Shown here: one piece after another, positions 16,808 through 25,982 of the stretch | How positions within the stretch are numbered: the stretch's first letter is position 1 | Layout of the letters: every line of letters starts with the position of its first letter | Assembly: GCA_946410455.1 (NCBI GenBank) | Contig: CAMKAJ010000008.1 | Location: 1-64,000 of the forward strand | DNA: 64,000 nucleotides | Source: an uncultured Bacteroidales bacterium | Lineage (GTDB): Bacteria > Bacteroidota > Bacteroidia > Bacteroidales > UBA932 | Direction of reading: 5' to 3' | Program-made: the position numbers and the translations under genes | The notes under the pieces: model-generated | Told to the model about the DNA's origin: nothing | Database searches by the model: none | The model's input: the letters and a program-made list of their open reading frames with translations, nothing else

Positions 16808-19303
16808 CTAAAAATCAAAGCCCAAAGAGACAAAGAGGCCAAGGTCCTGATCAAACTGGCCAGTTCTGTTACCCCAGGTTGTCACAACCCTAAGAGGGCC
16901 TGCGGGCGTACGATAAGCGACTTCAAGTCCGGCCCCCCACATATTCGGCAGCGGGGTTTGGAAGAATTCAGAGAAAGTATCTCCCTCCCGGAACCAGCCG
17001 CCCGTAGCGGTAAAGAAGAAGTTGCGTCCGGCATTAAAGCGAAAGCCCAGCTGCGCTACGCCTACAAGATTCCGGGCAATATAAACATTGTTAAAGCCAA
17101 TAAAAGGAATCTGCCCCTCAATATAACGGTCCGGCACCATTCCACCAACGTAATTTCTATGTGCGAAGGAATATCCGGGGTCTATGTAGCTGCTATTAAA
17201 AGGATCGTCGCCCGCATTCAGAAGCACACGTGCACGCAACTCGGGAATAATCGCAAACCGCTCCCCAATAGAAATTATTGGAGTGAAGTCAAGATGAGCT
17301 GTATGCAAGGGAATAAATGTTGGAACTCCGGATTTATAGAAATCGTAATCGTAGCCGAAGCTGAGCTTAACACCCTTGGTCGGGTAATACATATTGTCGC
17401 ATGTATTTAAAGTCCCGTTCACAAAGAAGCCCAGATATCCACCCTTCATAAGGTCGGGCAATACTGTAGCAATTGTTTCCCCGAACTGGTGTTTGCCAGA
17501 CAGAGTATAGTAGCGGTACTGTGCCCCCAGATTAAAATCTACCCGCCTCCATCTGAGGTTGGATAAATAAACCCGCTCCCGGTGCCCCCACCAGTTGCAA
17601 TCAACTCCAGCAGAATACAAACCGGTACTGAGAGTGGAAGACACATTATCAATCCTGGCATCTACATTGACGGTAGGCAGCCAGCTCAAATCCAGGGCGC
17701 CATGCACGGCGGCCATCTGGTTACGTCCTATCTTGGTATCGATATCCAGTTTGAGGCCTGACAACTTATGTGCATTCAAGCCAACGTTGAACAAGAAAGA
17801 CGCCCATTCCTCGTTGTCAAAGCGAACGCTGGCTCCAAACTGATGACGGGGGCCTTTCTCGCACTCAATCACAAGACGATAAGGCTCTTCTGCTCCCAGG
17901 ATGCTGTAAGAAACGGTAGAGAAGCAGCCCGTGGCCTCTACCACAGACATTATCCTGTCCATCTCCGCCTTGTTTACCCTGGAGCCGACCGTGAACTCGA
18001 TTTTCTTATGCAAGATACGCGATTCGGCATTATTGAGGCCCTTGAACTCCACAGCACCAATCAGAACCGAGTGCTTGTTGATATCTATGGCCGGACGATG
18101 ATTCAGGTAGGGTTTTGCGTCAGGCATCAGCTTCTTTACCTCTGCAATCTCATCTGCGCGCATCTTTGCGGCTTCGTAACCCCTGTGAATCATGGTATCT
18201 ATCGCCACGGTTTCGAAGCTCAGCATATTGTAGCCATCCAGATTGGGCTTGATATAAACGTCGGTGGACTTCAAATTCTGGGAGAGGGACTCCTTGCCCA
18301 ACATGGTTATAAACTGGTTGAGTATATCCACCAAGTTGTTGATCTCGGAGTAGCTGGGCTTGGCATCCGAAAGGTTGACCCCGATAATGATGTCGCAGCC
18401 CATTGCTTTAGCCAGGTCTACAGGAAAGTTATTACGCACGCCTCCGTCCACCAGCACCATTCCTTTGGTACGCACTGGCTTGAACAAACCAGGAATGCTC
18501 ATAGTGGAGCGCATGGCTGTCTTGATTGAGCCTGAAGACCAGTTCTTGGTAGTAACGCTCACAACGTCCGCAGCCTCACAGAAGAAGGGAACGGGCAGGT
18601 CTGCAAAAGACATATTGTCTTGATATCCAACGGAAAGGCTGGAAATCAGATTGTTCACGTTGAATCCGTACACATAACCCGAGGGCAGGGAGCTCGCAAG
18701 CGTATTGGAACCGTAACGAGCTTGCTCCGCCTGGGCATTGTCGGAGTACATCACCTGCTCTTCTATGCGCGACTGAAAGTCCTTTTTATCGTAGTAGAAC
18801 GGAACTGATATTTGATAGGTTTCCCTATACTTTTTCTGCGCAAGGGTGTAGTAAGATCGGTCTATCTTGTCTGTAAGCATCACGCTCCAGTCCTGGGCGC
18901 GAAGCAACGAATCCATGTAGTCCGGGCTGTATCCAAGGCCAACCAGGCCGCCGATAAGGCCACCCATACTGGTCCCGAAAACAGCATCTATGGGTATCTG
19001 CTGCTCTTCCAGATACTTGAGCACGCCTACGTGCGCAGCACCTTTGGCTCCGCCACCGCTAAGCACAAGACCTACAGTCGGGCGATGTTCCGTAGTATGG
19101 ATTTGGTCCATACGGGCTCGCATCATTGCAATAATCTGGGCATCGGCGGCCGGGTCGATACTCTCTGTAGACAGGCCGTTAGCATGAGTCTGGGCCGCCG
19201 CAGGAAGTGCAAGCAGCAGGCTAAGCGCTACTGCGAACGCTGACCGGCAAGCATTCCGCAGGCTGCGAGAATATCCTCGCCTCTGGAGGCTCTTATCGTA
19301 CAT
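16808..19303 (-). CDS. patatin-like phospholipase fused to POTRA and outer-membrane beta-barrel
   Basis: 831 aa. A long positively charged N-terminus and a Sec signal (FAVALSLLLALPAAAQ) are followed by a patatin domain (about 75-330). It has the oxyanion GGGAKGAAH, the nucleophile elbow GTSMGG and the dyad Asp in DGGVRNNFP. A POTRA-like segment (about 400-490) precedes a BamA/Omp85-type barrel ending in Phe (SLGFDF). The arrangement resembles PlpD/FplA (type Vd-like) proteins. It would hydrolyse lipids at the outer membrane or outside. Its first 76 bp overlap the rlmN 3' end. Confidence 0.9.
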   Translation of the reverse strand: MYDKSLQRRGYSRSLRNACRSAFAVALSLLLALPAAAQTHANGLSTESIDPAADAQIIAMMRARMDQIHTTEHRPTVGLVLSGGGAKGAAHVGVLKYLEEQQIPIDAVFGTSMGGLIGGLVGLGYSPDYMDSLLRAQDWSVMLTDKIDRSYYTLAQKKYRETYQISVPFYYDKKDFQSRIEEQVMYSDNAQAEQARYGSNTLASSLPSGYVYGFNVNNLISSLSVGYQDNMSFADLPVPFFCEAADVVSVTTKNWSSGSIKTAMRSTMSIPGLFKPVRTKGMVLVDGGVRNNFPVDLAKAMGCDIIIGVNLSDAKPSYSEINNLVDILNQFITMLGKESLSQNLKSTDVYIKPNLDGYNMLSFETVAIDTMIHRGYEAAKMRADEIAEVKKLMPDAKPYLNHRPAIDINKHSVLIGAVEFKGLNNAESRILHKKIEFTVGSRVNKAEMDRIMSVVEATGCFSTVSYSILGAEEPYRLVIECEKGPRHQFGASVRFDNEEWASFLFNVGLNAHKLSGLKLDIDTKIGRNQMAAVHGALDLSWLPTVNVDARIDNVSSTLSTGLYSAGVDCNWWGHRERVYLSNLRWRRVDFNLGAQYRYYTLSGKHQFGETIATVLPDLMKGGYLGFFVNGTLNTCDNMYYPTKGVKLSFGYDYDFYKSGVPTFIPLHTAHLDFTPIISIGERFAIIPELRARVLLNAGDDPFNSSYIDPGYSFAHRNYVGGMVPDRYIEGQIPFIGFNNVYIARNLVGVAQLGFRFNAGRNFFFTATGGWFREGDTFSEFFQTPLPNMWGAGLEVAYRTPAGPLRVVTTWGNRTGQFDQDLGLFVSLGFDF

Positions 19304-20244
19304 ACTATTCCGTGTTTATTCAATCTGTCTCTGAATTCTTCCATTTTCACCGCAGGAGAGCAGTCATACGGGAAGTCCGGGATACGGTGGAAGCGTATCA
19401 GGTTCACCCGGCATTCCAGGCCCGAGAGCAGGCGTATCAATGCATCGGCGTGACGCTTGTCGTCGTTCCATCCGGCAAACATAGTGTACTCGAAACTCAC
19501 CCGCCGCTGGCCCGAGAAGTCATACTGCTTAATCAATTCCACAATATCTTCCAATGGCCATGCCTTTTGCACTGGCATGAAGTCCAGGCGCTCGTCGGCA
19601 AAAGGGTTGTGAAGACTTACCGCCAAATGGCAGCGCTGCCCGTCCAGAAAACGCTTGAGTACGGGGAGCAGGCCTATAGTGCTCAAGGTGATGCGCTTAG
19701 GGCTCCAGCCGAAGCCCCAGTCGGCAGTAAGCACATTGATTGCCTCGCTCACTGCCTCATAATTATCCAGAGGCTCCCCCATCCCCATAAAAACGGCGTT
19801 TGTAAGTTCGGCAGCCTCGGGGATGCTGATAAACTGGTTCAGGATGTCGGCCACATCCAGATTTCCGTGCCAGCCCTGACGGCCGGTCATACAGAACTTG
19901 CAGCCCATCTTGCAGCCAACCTGGGAGCTCACGCAAAGAGTTTTGCGGTCTTCGTCGGGAATAAGTACCGATTCTACGAATCCGCATGATTCGATTTCAA
20001 ACAAGTACTTAACGGTACCGTCAGAAGAGCGCGCAGACCCAACGGGTGCAGAGGTCCCCAGTTCATATTTCTCTTGCAGCCTGGCTTTAGAATCTTTGGA
20101 AATATTGCCCATGCGGTCCCAGTCTGAGGCTCTTTTGGAATAGAGCCAATCGGCTAGCTGACGACCCACAAAAGGCTTCAGCCCGCAGTCTACGGCCAGG
20201 GCAGAAAGCTCGGCCGAATTTTTTCCGAGCAACTTCGTTTTCAC
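19228..20244 (-). CDS. rlmN: 23S rRNA (adenine2503-C2)/tRNA (adenine37-C2) methyltransferase
   Basis: 338 aa radical-SAM methyltransferase. The cluster motif CxxxCxxC reads GCKMGCKFCMTGRQG, and the methyl-carrier cysteine is near the C-terminus (RASRGEDILAACG). Further family motifs are FMGMGEPLDNYEAV and ITLSTIGLLPV. It methylates A2503 in the ribosomal peptidyl-transferase centre. The -7 element ends 4 nt before the ATG, predicting a leaderless transcript. It is divergent from recA, the two starts being 60 bp apart. Confidence 0.95.
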   Translation of the reverse strand: MKTKLLGKNSAELSALAVDCGLKPFVGRQLADWLYSKRASDWDRMGNISKDSKARLQEKYELGTSAPVGSARSSDGTVKYLFEIESCGFVESVLIPDEDRKTLCVSSQVGCKMGCKFCMTGRQGWHGNLDVADILNQFISIPEAAELTNAVFMGMGEPLDNYEAVSEAINVLTADWGFGWSPKRITLSTIGLLPVLKRFLDGQRCHLAVSLHNPFADERLDFMPVQKAWPLEDIVELIKQYDFSGQRRVSFEYTMFAGWNDDKRHADALIRLLSGLECRVNLIRFHRIPDFPYDCSPAVKMEEFRDRLNKHGIVCTIRASRGEDILAACGMLAGQRSQ

Positions 20245-20248
20245 ATTA

Positions 20249-20256
20249 CAAAAATA
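20249..20256 (-). promoter_or_regulatory. -7 element for rlmN
   Basis: Minus-strand TATTTTTG, only 4 nt before the ATG at 20244. It lies back-to-back with the recA -7 element. Confidence 0.6.
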
Positions 20257-20269
20257 GGGATTTTTCTCT

Positions 20270-20277
20270 TATATTTG
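20270..20277 (+). promoter_or_regulatory. -7 element for recA
   Basis: TATATTTG, 27 nt before the recA ATG at 20305. No obvious LexA-type palindrome is visible in the 60-bp divergent region. Confidence 0.65.
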
Positions 20278-20304
20278 TAATCCTAACTTTTAAAACCACA
20301 CGTT

Positions 20305-21333
20305 ATGGCTAAAGAAATTGAAACACAGGCCCCTGAAACCAATGCCGCCAAACTCAAGGCATTGCAGGCCACGATCGACAAGATCGAGAAAGATTTCGGG
20401 AAAGGAACGATTATGAAGCTGGGAGATCAGCCACAATGGGATGTCCAGGTGATTCCGAGCGGCTCTGTCGCGCTCGATCACGCACTGGGTATCGGTGGTT
20501 ATCCCCGGGGACGCATCATCGAGATTTACGGCCCCGAGTCGAGCGGCAAGACGACACTTGCCATCCATGCTATCGCAGAAGCCCAGAAGATGGGAGGCAT
20601 CGCTGCAATGATAGACGCCGAACACGCGTTCGACCGCAGCTACGCCCAGGCTCTCGGCGTCAATCTTGAGACCTTGCTCATAAGCCAGCCAGACAATGGC
20701 GAGCAGGCCCTCGAGATAGCAGACAACCTCATCCGCAGCGGCGCAATCGACATCGTAGTCATTGACTCCGTGGCAGCTCTTACGCCCAAGGCAGAGATCG
20801 AGGGCGAGATGGGAGACAACAAGGTCGGCCTGCAGGCCCGCCTCATGAGCCAGGCGCTCCGCAAGCTCACCGCCAACATCTCCAAGACCAACACTTGCTG
20901 CATCTTCATCAACCAGTTGCGCGAAAAGATTGGCATCATGTTCGGCAATCCGGAGACGACCACCGGCGGTAACGCGCTTAAGTTCTACGCATCCGTGCGT
21001 ATAGACGTGCGCCGCACCACCCAGCTCAAAGACGGCGACGAGGCCACCGGCAACCGCACCCGCGTAAAGGTGGTAAAGAACAAGATGGCGCCGCCTTTCA
21101 AGAAGTGCGAGTTCGACATCGTGTACGGCGAAGGCATCAGCCATGTGGCAGAAATCGCCGACCTCGCAATCGAGTTCGACATCATCCACAAGAGCGGCTC
21201 CTGGTTCAGCTACAACGGAGAGAAGCTCGCCCAGGGCCTTGCCGCCTGCAAGCAGCTCCTCAAAGACAATCCGGAACTCTGCGACGAAATCGAAGCCCAG
21301 GTGCGAGAAGCCCTGGCAGCAGTTAAAGACTAG
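20305..21333 (+). CDS. recA: recombinase RecA
   Basis: 342 aa, standard length. Walker A is GPESSGKTT (about residues 76-84), Walker B lies in [15 protein letters not shown], and the L2 region contains [25 protein letters not shown] (cited in part). The C-terminal domain is intact. It catalyses homologous strand exchange and co-protease activation. It is monocistronic, with a hairpin terminator just downstream. Codon use is richer in GC-ending codons than its neighbours, fitting high expression. Confidence 0.98.
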   Translation: MAKEIETQAPETNAAKLKALQATIDKIEKDFGKGTIMKLGDQPQWDVQVIPSGSVALDHALGIGGYPRGRIIEIYGPESSGKTTLAIHAIAEAQKMGGIAAMIDAEHAFDRSYAQALGVNLETLLISQPDNGEQALEIADNLIRSGAIDIVVIDSVAALTPKAEIEGEMGDNKVGLQARLMSQALRKLTANISKTNTCCIFINQLREKIGIMFGNPETTTGGNALKFYASVRIDVRRTTQLKDGDEATGNRTRVKVVKNKMAPPFKKCEFDIVYGEGISHVAEIADLAIEFDIIHKSGSWFSYNGEKLAQGLAACKQLLKDNPELCDEIEAQVREALAAVKD

Positions 21334-21340
21334 CATTAAA

Positions 21341-21366
21341 AGAGGCGGCCCGCAAAGGTCGCCTCT
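21341..21366 (+). terminator. recA terminator
   Basis: The inverted repeat AGAGGCG (21341-21347) / CGCCTCT (21360-21366), 8 bp after the recA stop, is followed by TCTGTTATTTTTT. It also lies just beyond the convergent DUF1573 gene stop. Confidence 0.7.
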
Positions 21367-21370
21367 TCTG

Positions 21371-21763
21371 TTATTTTTTACCCTTATAAGATATACCTTT
21401 GATGTGAAGCACCACCGGCCTCTCCAGGCAAGATAGATACACCATAATAGGTTTATCGAAAGGATAAGGGCCCTCGTCGTTTGAGTAGCTCACTTCTACA
21501 ACCCCGCCATCACCGGGGGCTATATCTTCTTTTGTCCACTGCACTTTGGTGCAGCTGCAAGTAGTAGTGGCGGCAAGTATATTAAGCTTCTCATTGCCTA
21601 TATTCGTTACTTTGAAGCTACAGCTCACCGCCCCGTCTTTAATGTTTACCTTCCCGAAATCATAAACGGTCCGGTCGAAACGAACTGCACCGCCGAAGTC
21701 CTTCTGGGCAACGGCGTTCATGCTCGCCAGCATGCATAAGAAAAATACTACAAGTCGTTTCAT
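21371..21763 (-). CDS. DUF1573 domain protein, secreted
   Basis: 130 aa with a Sec signal peptide (cleavage after NAVAQ) and a single DUF1573 immunoglobulin-like domain. The hallmark is a Cys pair in ATTTCSCTKVQWTKEDIAPG, followed by FDKPIMVYLSCLERP. The domain belongs to the ASPM-SPD-2-Hydin-like beta-sandwiches; molecular function is unknown. A -7 element lies 5 nt from the ATG. Convergent with recA. Confidence 0.85.
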   Translation of the reverse strand: MKRLVVFFLCMLASMNAVAQKDFGGAVRFDRTVYDFGKVNIKDGAVSCSFKVTNIGNEKLNILAATTTCSCTKVQWTKEDIAPGDGGVVEVSYSNDEGPYPFDKPIMVYLSCLERPVVLHIKGISYKGKK

Positions 21764-21768
21764 CGCTG

Positions 21769-21776
21769 CAAATATA
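21769..21776 (-). promoter_or_regulatory. -7 element for the DUF1573 gene
   Basis: Minus-strand TATATTTG, 5 nt before the ATG at 21763, predicting a leaderless mRNA. Confidence 0.6.
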
Positions 21777-21798
21777 TTAAAAAAAGCTTTGCCGGGAC

Positions 21799-21829
21799 TT
21801 GATTATTCAAATACAATACCGTAAATTTG
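21799..21829 (+). promoter_or_regulatory. complete Bacteroidetes promoter for the ferredoxin gene
   Basis: -33 TTG (21799-21801), 20-bp spacer, -7 TAAATTTG (21822-21829). This is the best -33/-7 pair in the window. The leader would be about 20 nt. Confidence 0.75.
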
Positions 21830-21853
21830 CACAAATAACAAAATAGATCTATT

Positions 21854-22027
21854 ATGGCTTACAAAATTTCTGCAGATACCTGCGTTGCTTGCGGCACTTG
21901 CCAGGGTGAATGCCCTACCGGTGCAATTAAAGAAGGCGATGTTTATACCATCGACCCCGATGTGTGCATCGATTGCGGCACTTGCGCCGATGCTTGCCCT
22001 ATGGGAGCAATTACTCCGGGTGAATAA
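21854..22027 (+). CDS. 2[4Fe-4S] ferredoxin
   Basis: 57 aa. Two CxxCxxCxxxCP motifs are present: Cys10, 13, 16, 20 and Cys38, 41, 44, 48, each followed by the typical PxGAI. This is a clostridial-type low-potential electron carrier, cytoplasmic, probably serving pyruvate:ferredoxin oxidoreductase, hydrogenase or similar anaerobic enzymes. It has its own strong promoter and a hairpin terminator, so it is an independent, probably highly expressed gene. Confidence 0.95.
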   Translation: MAYKISADTCVACGTCQGECPTGAIKEGDVYTIDPDVCIDCGTCADACPMGAITPGE

Positions 22028-22040
22028 AACACATTAGAAT

Positions 22041-22079
22041 AAAAAAAGAGACGGCCCTTTTTGAGAGCCGCCTCTTTTT
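22041..22079 (+). terminator. bidirectional terminator between ferredoxin and M16 protease
   Basis: The stem AAAAAGAG-A-CGGC (22043-22055) pairs with GCCG-C-CTCTTTTT (22067-22079) with one mismatch. It is flanked by A- and T-runs and so serves both convergent genes. Confidence 0.8.
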
Positions 22080-22093
22080 ATGTAGATACATGG

Positions 22094-24913
22094 CTATTCA
22101 CGCTCGCCAGCCTTGTCGGGGCTCATGACAACCTCGCCGAAGTTGCCGGAAGCCATAATCTTTGCAACTGCGTCGCGGATTCCCTCGGGAGTGAGTGCGT
22201 TGACTGCAGCCTCATAAGCAGCATCGTAGTCTTCCCCTCCGAAGCGGTACCAGTGATTGATGACATCCATCCAATAACTATTCTGGATACGGCTCTCAGG
22301 AATATTCTTCTTGAAGTTCTCGCTCACGCGGGTCATCTGCTCTGCAGTAGGACCCTCAGAAGCAAGTTTGTTCAGACCTGCGGTAGCAAGTTCGCGCAGC
22401 TTGGCAGAAGAGCTGGGGTTGGTATCGAAGTACACCTGCACGAGTGCACGGTCTACAGGATACTTATTGGCTGAAACCATGGCCTGGGCGCCATAAGTGC
22501 CACCCTCGGACTCACGCAGAGTCTCGGTATAAATCATATCCAGGATGTACCCGGCAGCAGTAAGGTTGACCTTCTGGGCAACGCTGTACTTTACGTCGTA
22601 ACTTGTGTAGAACTGGAAGACAGTGGTCTTGGGGGTCTGCATGTCCACCTTGAACTCGTTGAGTACGCGGCCGGCAGGGATACGTTCGCCGTCATCGACC
22701 CACTTAAGGGCCTTCTTGCCCTTGGGCAGGGATCCGATGTACTTCTCTACCAGAGGCTGGAGGGTTGCAGGATCTACGTTACCAACAATGTACACCACTG
22801 CGCCTGCAGCATCCTTGAAGAGCTTGCGATAGTTGCGCTCCACAACTGCAACGTCGGCCTTTGCAAGTACGTCCTCGGACAGTATGACGCTGCGAGGGCT
22901 GCCACCTGATATGGTCTTCTGGAGCTCCTGCTGGAACTTGAAGTTGGGAGTCTGGAGCAGGTTGGGCAGGACTGCAGAGATCTGCTGCTTGCCTACGTTA
23001 TACTCGTCGGCGTCGAAGCGAGGATCGGTGAAGTACAGGTACATGAGCTGCAGCGCAGTCTCGAGGTCCTTGGGCTGGCAGTTGCCGCTCACACCGTGAG
23101 TCATTTCCTCAAGGTAAGGAGAAACGCTGAGCTGCTTGCCGGCAAGCATCTTGGATACCGTAGAGGCGGGATACTTGGAAACACCGCTGTTGCTCATGAA
23201 CAGAGCCCAGATATTGTCCTCGAAGGAAACGAGATCCTCGGTAGGAATAAGGGAGGTACCACCATCCTTCACAAGACGGATAAGCACCTGGTCTTTCTTG
23301 TACTCTGTAGGCAGCCATGCAACCTTTACGCCGTTGGCAAGGGTCCACTCGGTAACGCCGTGCAGCAGCTGGCGGCTTTTCTTTACCTTTGCACCCTTAA
23401 GCTTGGAAGGATCTACGAACTCGCTGTCTATCTGCTCGTCAGCATTGGCAGCAATCTCGGAACCCTTGACCTTTGCAATCACGCCGAGCAGCTGCTCTTC
23501 TGTAGGATTTACAAGACCTTCTTTCTGAGGGCCGTTGTAGATAATCACCATGTTCTCGTCGGTGATAGCCTGGGCCACAATCTGATTGAAGGCCTGGGCT
23601 GGAAGCATCTGGAGGATCTGCTTGGTGAGCTGTGCCTGCACAGAAGGCTCCATGTAGGGGCTGTTGAAGAAGAAGTTGGAGATGATGGGCTGTACGAATT
23701 CCGCATTCTTGCGGCTGTCGGCACCCTCAGCACGCTTCTCTACGCGGCTGATGATCTCGTCCTTAGCACGCTGGATCTCGCTGTCGGAGAAGCCGTAGCG
23801 TTTAACTTTCTCTATCTCTGTGTAGAAGGCCTCAAGAGCGCTTAGATACTCCCCTTCCTTGAAAGCTACGTCGCCATACACCACATCGCAGGTCTCACAA
23901 ATCCTGGAGCAGAACAGTCCGCCGTTCAGGAAAGGAGCATCGGGCTTGGAGGTGATGTCCTGGAAACGCTCGCTCATCACGGATGCAATCACATCTTTTA
24001 CCAGATCGGTGACAAGAGCAACGTCTGTGTTGTTATACTCGAACGGGATAGGCTCGCTCTTCCAGAGTATAGAAATCTCCGAGCTGGGAGTCTCGGGATC
24101 GGTAACTACTCCAACGATGGGTTCTACATTGTCGGGGACCTTGATGACGTCTTTTGCCTTGGGATTCACAGGTGCAGGGATATCGGCAAAGAGAGTCTTG
24201 ATTTTGCCCTCAATCTGATCTACATCAATGTCACCAACTACGATAAGAGCCTGATTGTCGGGACGGTACCAGGTCTCGTAGAAGTTCACGAGGCTCTCGC
24301 GCTTGAAGGTCTCCAGGTTCTCCTGGCTGCCAATAAGAGAGCAGTCGGCATACTTGGAACCCTTGTACATATACTGCTTGTTCTGCTCATACATACGCCA
24401 TGAGGCATTGCGGCGGGTACGACGCTCCTCAATGATAACTCCCCTCTCGCTGTCGATTTCTTCCTGCTCGTTGAGTACGAAGTGGGAATAATCGTGCATC
24501 ACCAGAAGGCAGGTATCAACTATACCCTCGCGAGTGACGGGGATATTGTTGAGCATATACTGAGTGTACTCCACTCCGGTAGAGGCATTGATGTTGCGTC
24601 CGAATTCGGCGCCAATGCTCTGCAGATACTCCAGCATCTGCTTTCCGGGAAGATTCTTAAGGCCGTTGAAGCACATGTGCTCGAGGAAGTGAGCCAGACC
24701 GTCCTGGTCGGGGGTCTCCTGGATAGCACCCACATGAGTTGCAAGATAGAACTCAGCTCTCTGGGCAGGTTTGTCGTTATGACGAATGTAATAAGTCATA
24801 CCATTGTCCAGCTTGCCAACCTTTACGGCAGGATCGTTAGGGAGCGGTGTCTGAGCGTTCCCTATTACTGCTGCTCCAAAGAACAGCGCAAGGATAATTG
24901 AAAACTTTCTCAT
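22094..24913 (-). CDS. M16-family zinc protease (pitrilysin/insulinase type), exported
   Basis: 939 aa with a Sec signal peptide (to GNAQ). The first M16 domain has the inverted zinc motif HFLEH (GLAHFLEHMCFNG near residue 75) and the downstream Glu in SERGVIIEERRTRR. Three further M16-like domains follow, the last ones lacking the HxxEH motif, as in single-chain family members. It would degrade peptides in the periplasm. It is a single gene with its own -7 element 24 nt upstream and a shared terminator downstream. Confidence 0.93.
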   Translation of the reverse strand: MRKFSIILALFFGAAVIGNAQTPLPNDPAVKVGKLDNGMTYYIRHNDKPAQRAEFYLATHVGAIQETPDQDGLAHFLEHMCFNGLKNLPGKQMLEYLQSIGAEFGRNINASTGVEYTQYMLNNIPVTREGIVDTCLLVMHDYSHFVLNEQEEIDSERGVIIEERRTRRNASWRMYEQNKQYMYKGSKYADCSLIGSQENLETFKRESLVNFYETWYRPDNQALIVVGDIDVDQIEGKIKTLFADIPAPVNPKAKDVIKVPDNVEPIVGVVTDPETPSSEISILWKSEPIPFEYNNTDVALVTDLVKDVIASVMSERFQDITSKPDAPFLNGGLFCSRICETCDVVYGDVAFKEGEYLSALEAFYTEIEKVKRYGFSDSEIQRAKDEIISRVEKRAEGADSRKNAEFVQPIISNFFFNSPYMEPSVQAQLTKQILQMLPAQAFNQIVAQAITDENMVIIYNGPQKEGLVNPTEEQLLGVIAKVKGSEIAANADEQIDSEFVDPSKLKGAKVKKSRQLLHGVTEWTLANGVKVAWLPTEYKKDQVLIRLVKDGGTSLIPTEDLVSFEDNIWALFMSNSGVSKYPASTVSKMLAGKQLSVSPYLEEMTHGVSGNCQPKDLETALQLMYLYFTDPRFDADEYNVGKQQISAVLPNLLQTPNFKFQQELQKTISGGSPRSVILSEDVLAKADVAVVERNYRKLFKDAAGAVVYIVGNVDPATLQPLVEKYIGSLPKGKKALKWVDDGERIPAGRVLNEFKVDMQTPKTTVFQFYTSYDVKYSVAQKVNLTAAGYILDMIYTETLRESEGGTYGAQAMVSANKYPVDRALVQVYFDTNPSSSAKLRELATAGLNKLASEGPTAEQMTRVSENFKKNIPESRIQNSYWMDVINHWYRFGGEDYDAAYEAAVNALTPEGIRDAVAKIMASGNFGEVVMSPDKAGERE

Positions 24914-24937
24914 ATCGTTTTACGGTTAAACTTTTGC

Positions 24938-24945
24938 AAATATAA
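24938..24945 (-). promoter_or_regulatory. -7 element for the M16 protease gene
   Basis: Minus-strand TATATTTG, 24 nt before the ATG at 24913. Confidence 0.65.
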
Positions 24946-24968
24946 TAATCATTTATTGTTTTTCAATA

Positions 24969-25982
24969 TTATTTGCGATTTTTTATCGCAGCCTGGAAAG
25001 CCCGGGCGTTTCTGCTGTGTGCATCCAGAGTCCTGGCAAAGACATGAGTCCCGTCCAGGTTTTTGCTGGCACAAAAGAACAGATTGCCTCCTCCGTAGTC
25101 GGGGTTTAGCACTGCGTCCAGATACTCCTTGTCCGGCACATTGATAGGGCCGGGGGGCAAGCCTATATATTTATAGGTATTGTACGGAGAATCATACTCA
25201 AGGTGTTTGAACAATACCCTATGTAAAGCATAATCGTAACAATACGCCACTGTGGGGTCGGCCTGCAGGCGCATTCCCCTGTTGAGCCGGTTCAGGTAAA
25301 CCCCCGCAATCTTTGGCAGTTCCGGTTTGTAGCGGGACTCCCCTTTTACGATAGAAGCAAGAATAACCGCCTGCTTGCGGCTGAGTCCTACCCGAGCTGC
25401 TTTTACCAGATTCTCGTCTGTCCAATACTCGTCGCTGGCCTTCTTGCATCGGTCCAGAATATCGGTCATGGGAGCCGTCCAGTACAGTTCGTAGGTAGCC
25501 GGGAAGAAAGCTGCAAATACATTGTCAGGAGCAACGCCATAGGGTTTAAGAGCATCCTTGTCGCGCATGAAATCGATTACGGCAAGCGAATCCAGCTGCA
25601 TCTGGGAAGCAATTTTGCGTGCTATCTCAGCTTTACTCCTGAGCGAGCCGGCAAGGGTAAGCTTGACAGGTGTCTGCCAGCCATTATTAAGCATACGGGC
25701 AACGTACACGCTGGAGCTCCTGGAATCCACAATATAATGGCCAGGTTTGATATAAGACGCCACCTTCTTCTGCTCGAACACCTTACGCAGGCGCCGTTCG
25801 CTCAACACAGTGAGCTTTTCTTTAAGGGAGGCCACTACTGCATCCGGGCCGTCACCGTCATATACATACAGATCGGCAGTGCCGTAGAAATTGGGCAATT
25901 TATTGTCTCTCATCCAATTATAGCCGACAATGAGAGCAATGGCGGCAGCCGCCGGCACAAGCAGCTTGACTACAGTTTTCAT
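24969..25982 (-). CDS. mltG: endolytic murein transglycosylase MltG (YceG-like)
   Basis: 337 aa with one N-terminal membrane helix (residues 8-22), a LysM-like region and the YceG domain. Family motifs are FFPATYELYW, IAGVYLNRLNRGMRLQADPTVAY (cited in part) and YNTYKYIGLPPGPINVP. It cleaves nascent peptidoglycan and is thought to end glycan strands. The catalytic region reads ASIVKGESRY where homologues usually have ASIVEKET/S: the second Glu is kept but the first is Lys. The start overlaps the glucosaminidase stop by ATGA. Confidence 0.92.
   Translation of the reverse strand: MKTVVKLLVPAAAAIALIVGYNWMRDNKLPNFYGTADLYVYDGDGPDAVVASLKEKLTVLSERRLRKVFEQKKVASYIKPGHYIVDSRSSSVYVARMLNNGWQTPVKLTLAGSLRSKAEIARKIASQMQLDSLAVIDFMRDKDALKPYGVAPDNVFAAFFPATYELYWTAPMTDILDRCKKASDEYWTDENLVKAARVGLSRKQAVILASIVKGESRYKPELPKIAGVYLNRLNRGMRLQADPTVAYCYDYALHRVLFKHLEYDSPYNTYKYIGLPPGPINVPDKEYLDAVLNPDYGGGNLFFCASKNLDGTHVFARTLDAHSRNARAFQAAIKNRK

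Noticed and set aside
20245..20304. LexA-type SOS box before recA
   Set aside because: No convincing dyad was found in the 60-bp divergent region beyond the two -7 elements.
20290..21336. 348-aa minus-strand ORF opposite recA
   Set aside because: Antisense shadow; recA is certain on the plus strand and the opposite product looks like nothing known.
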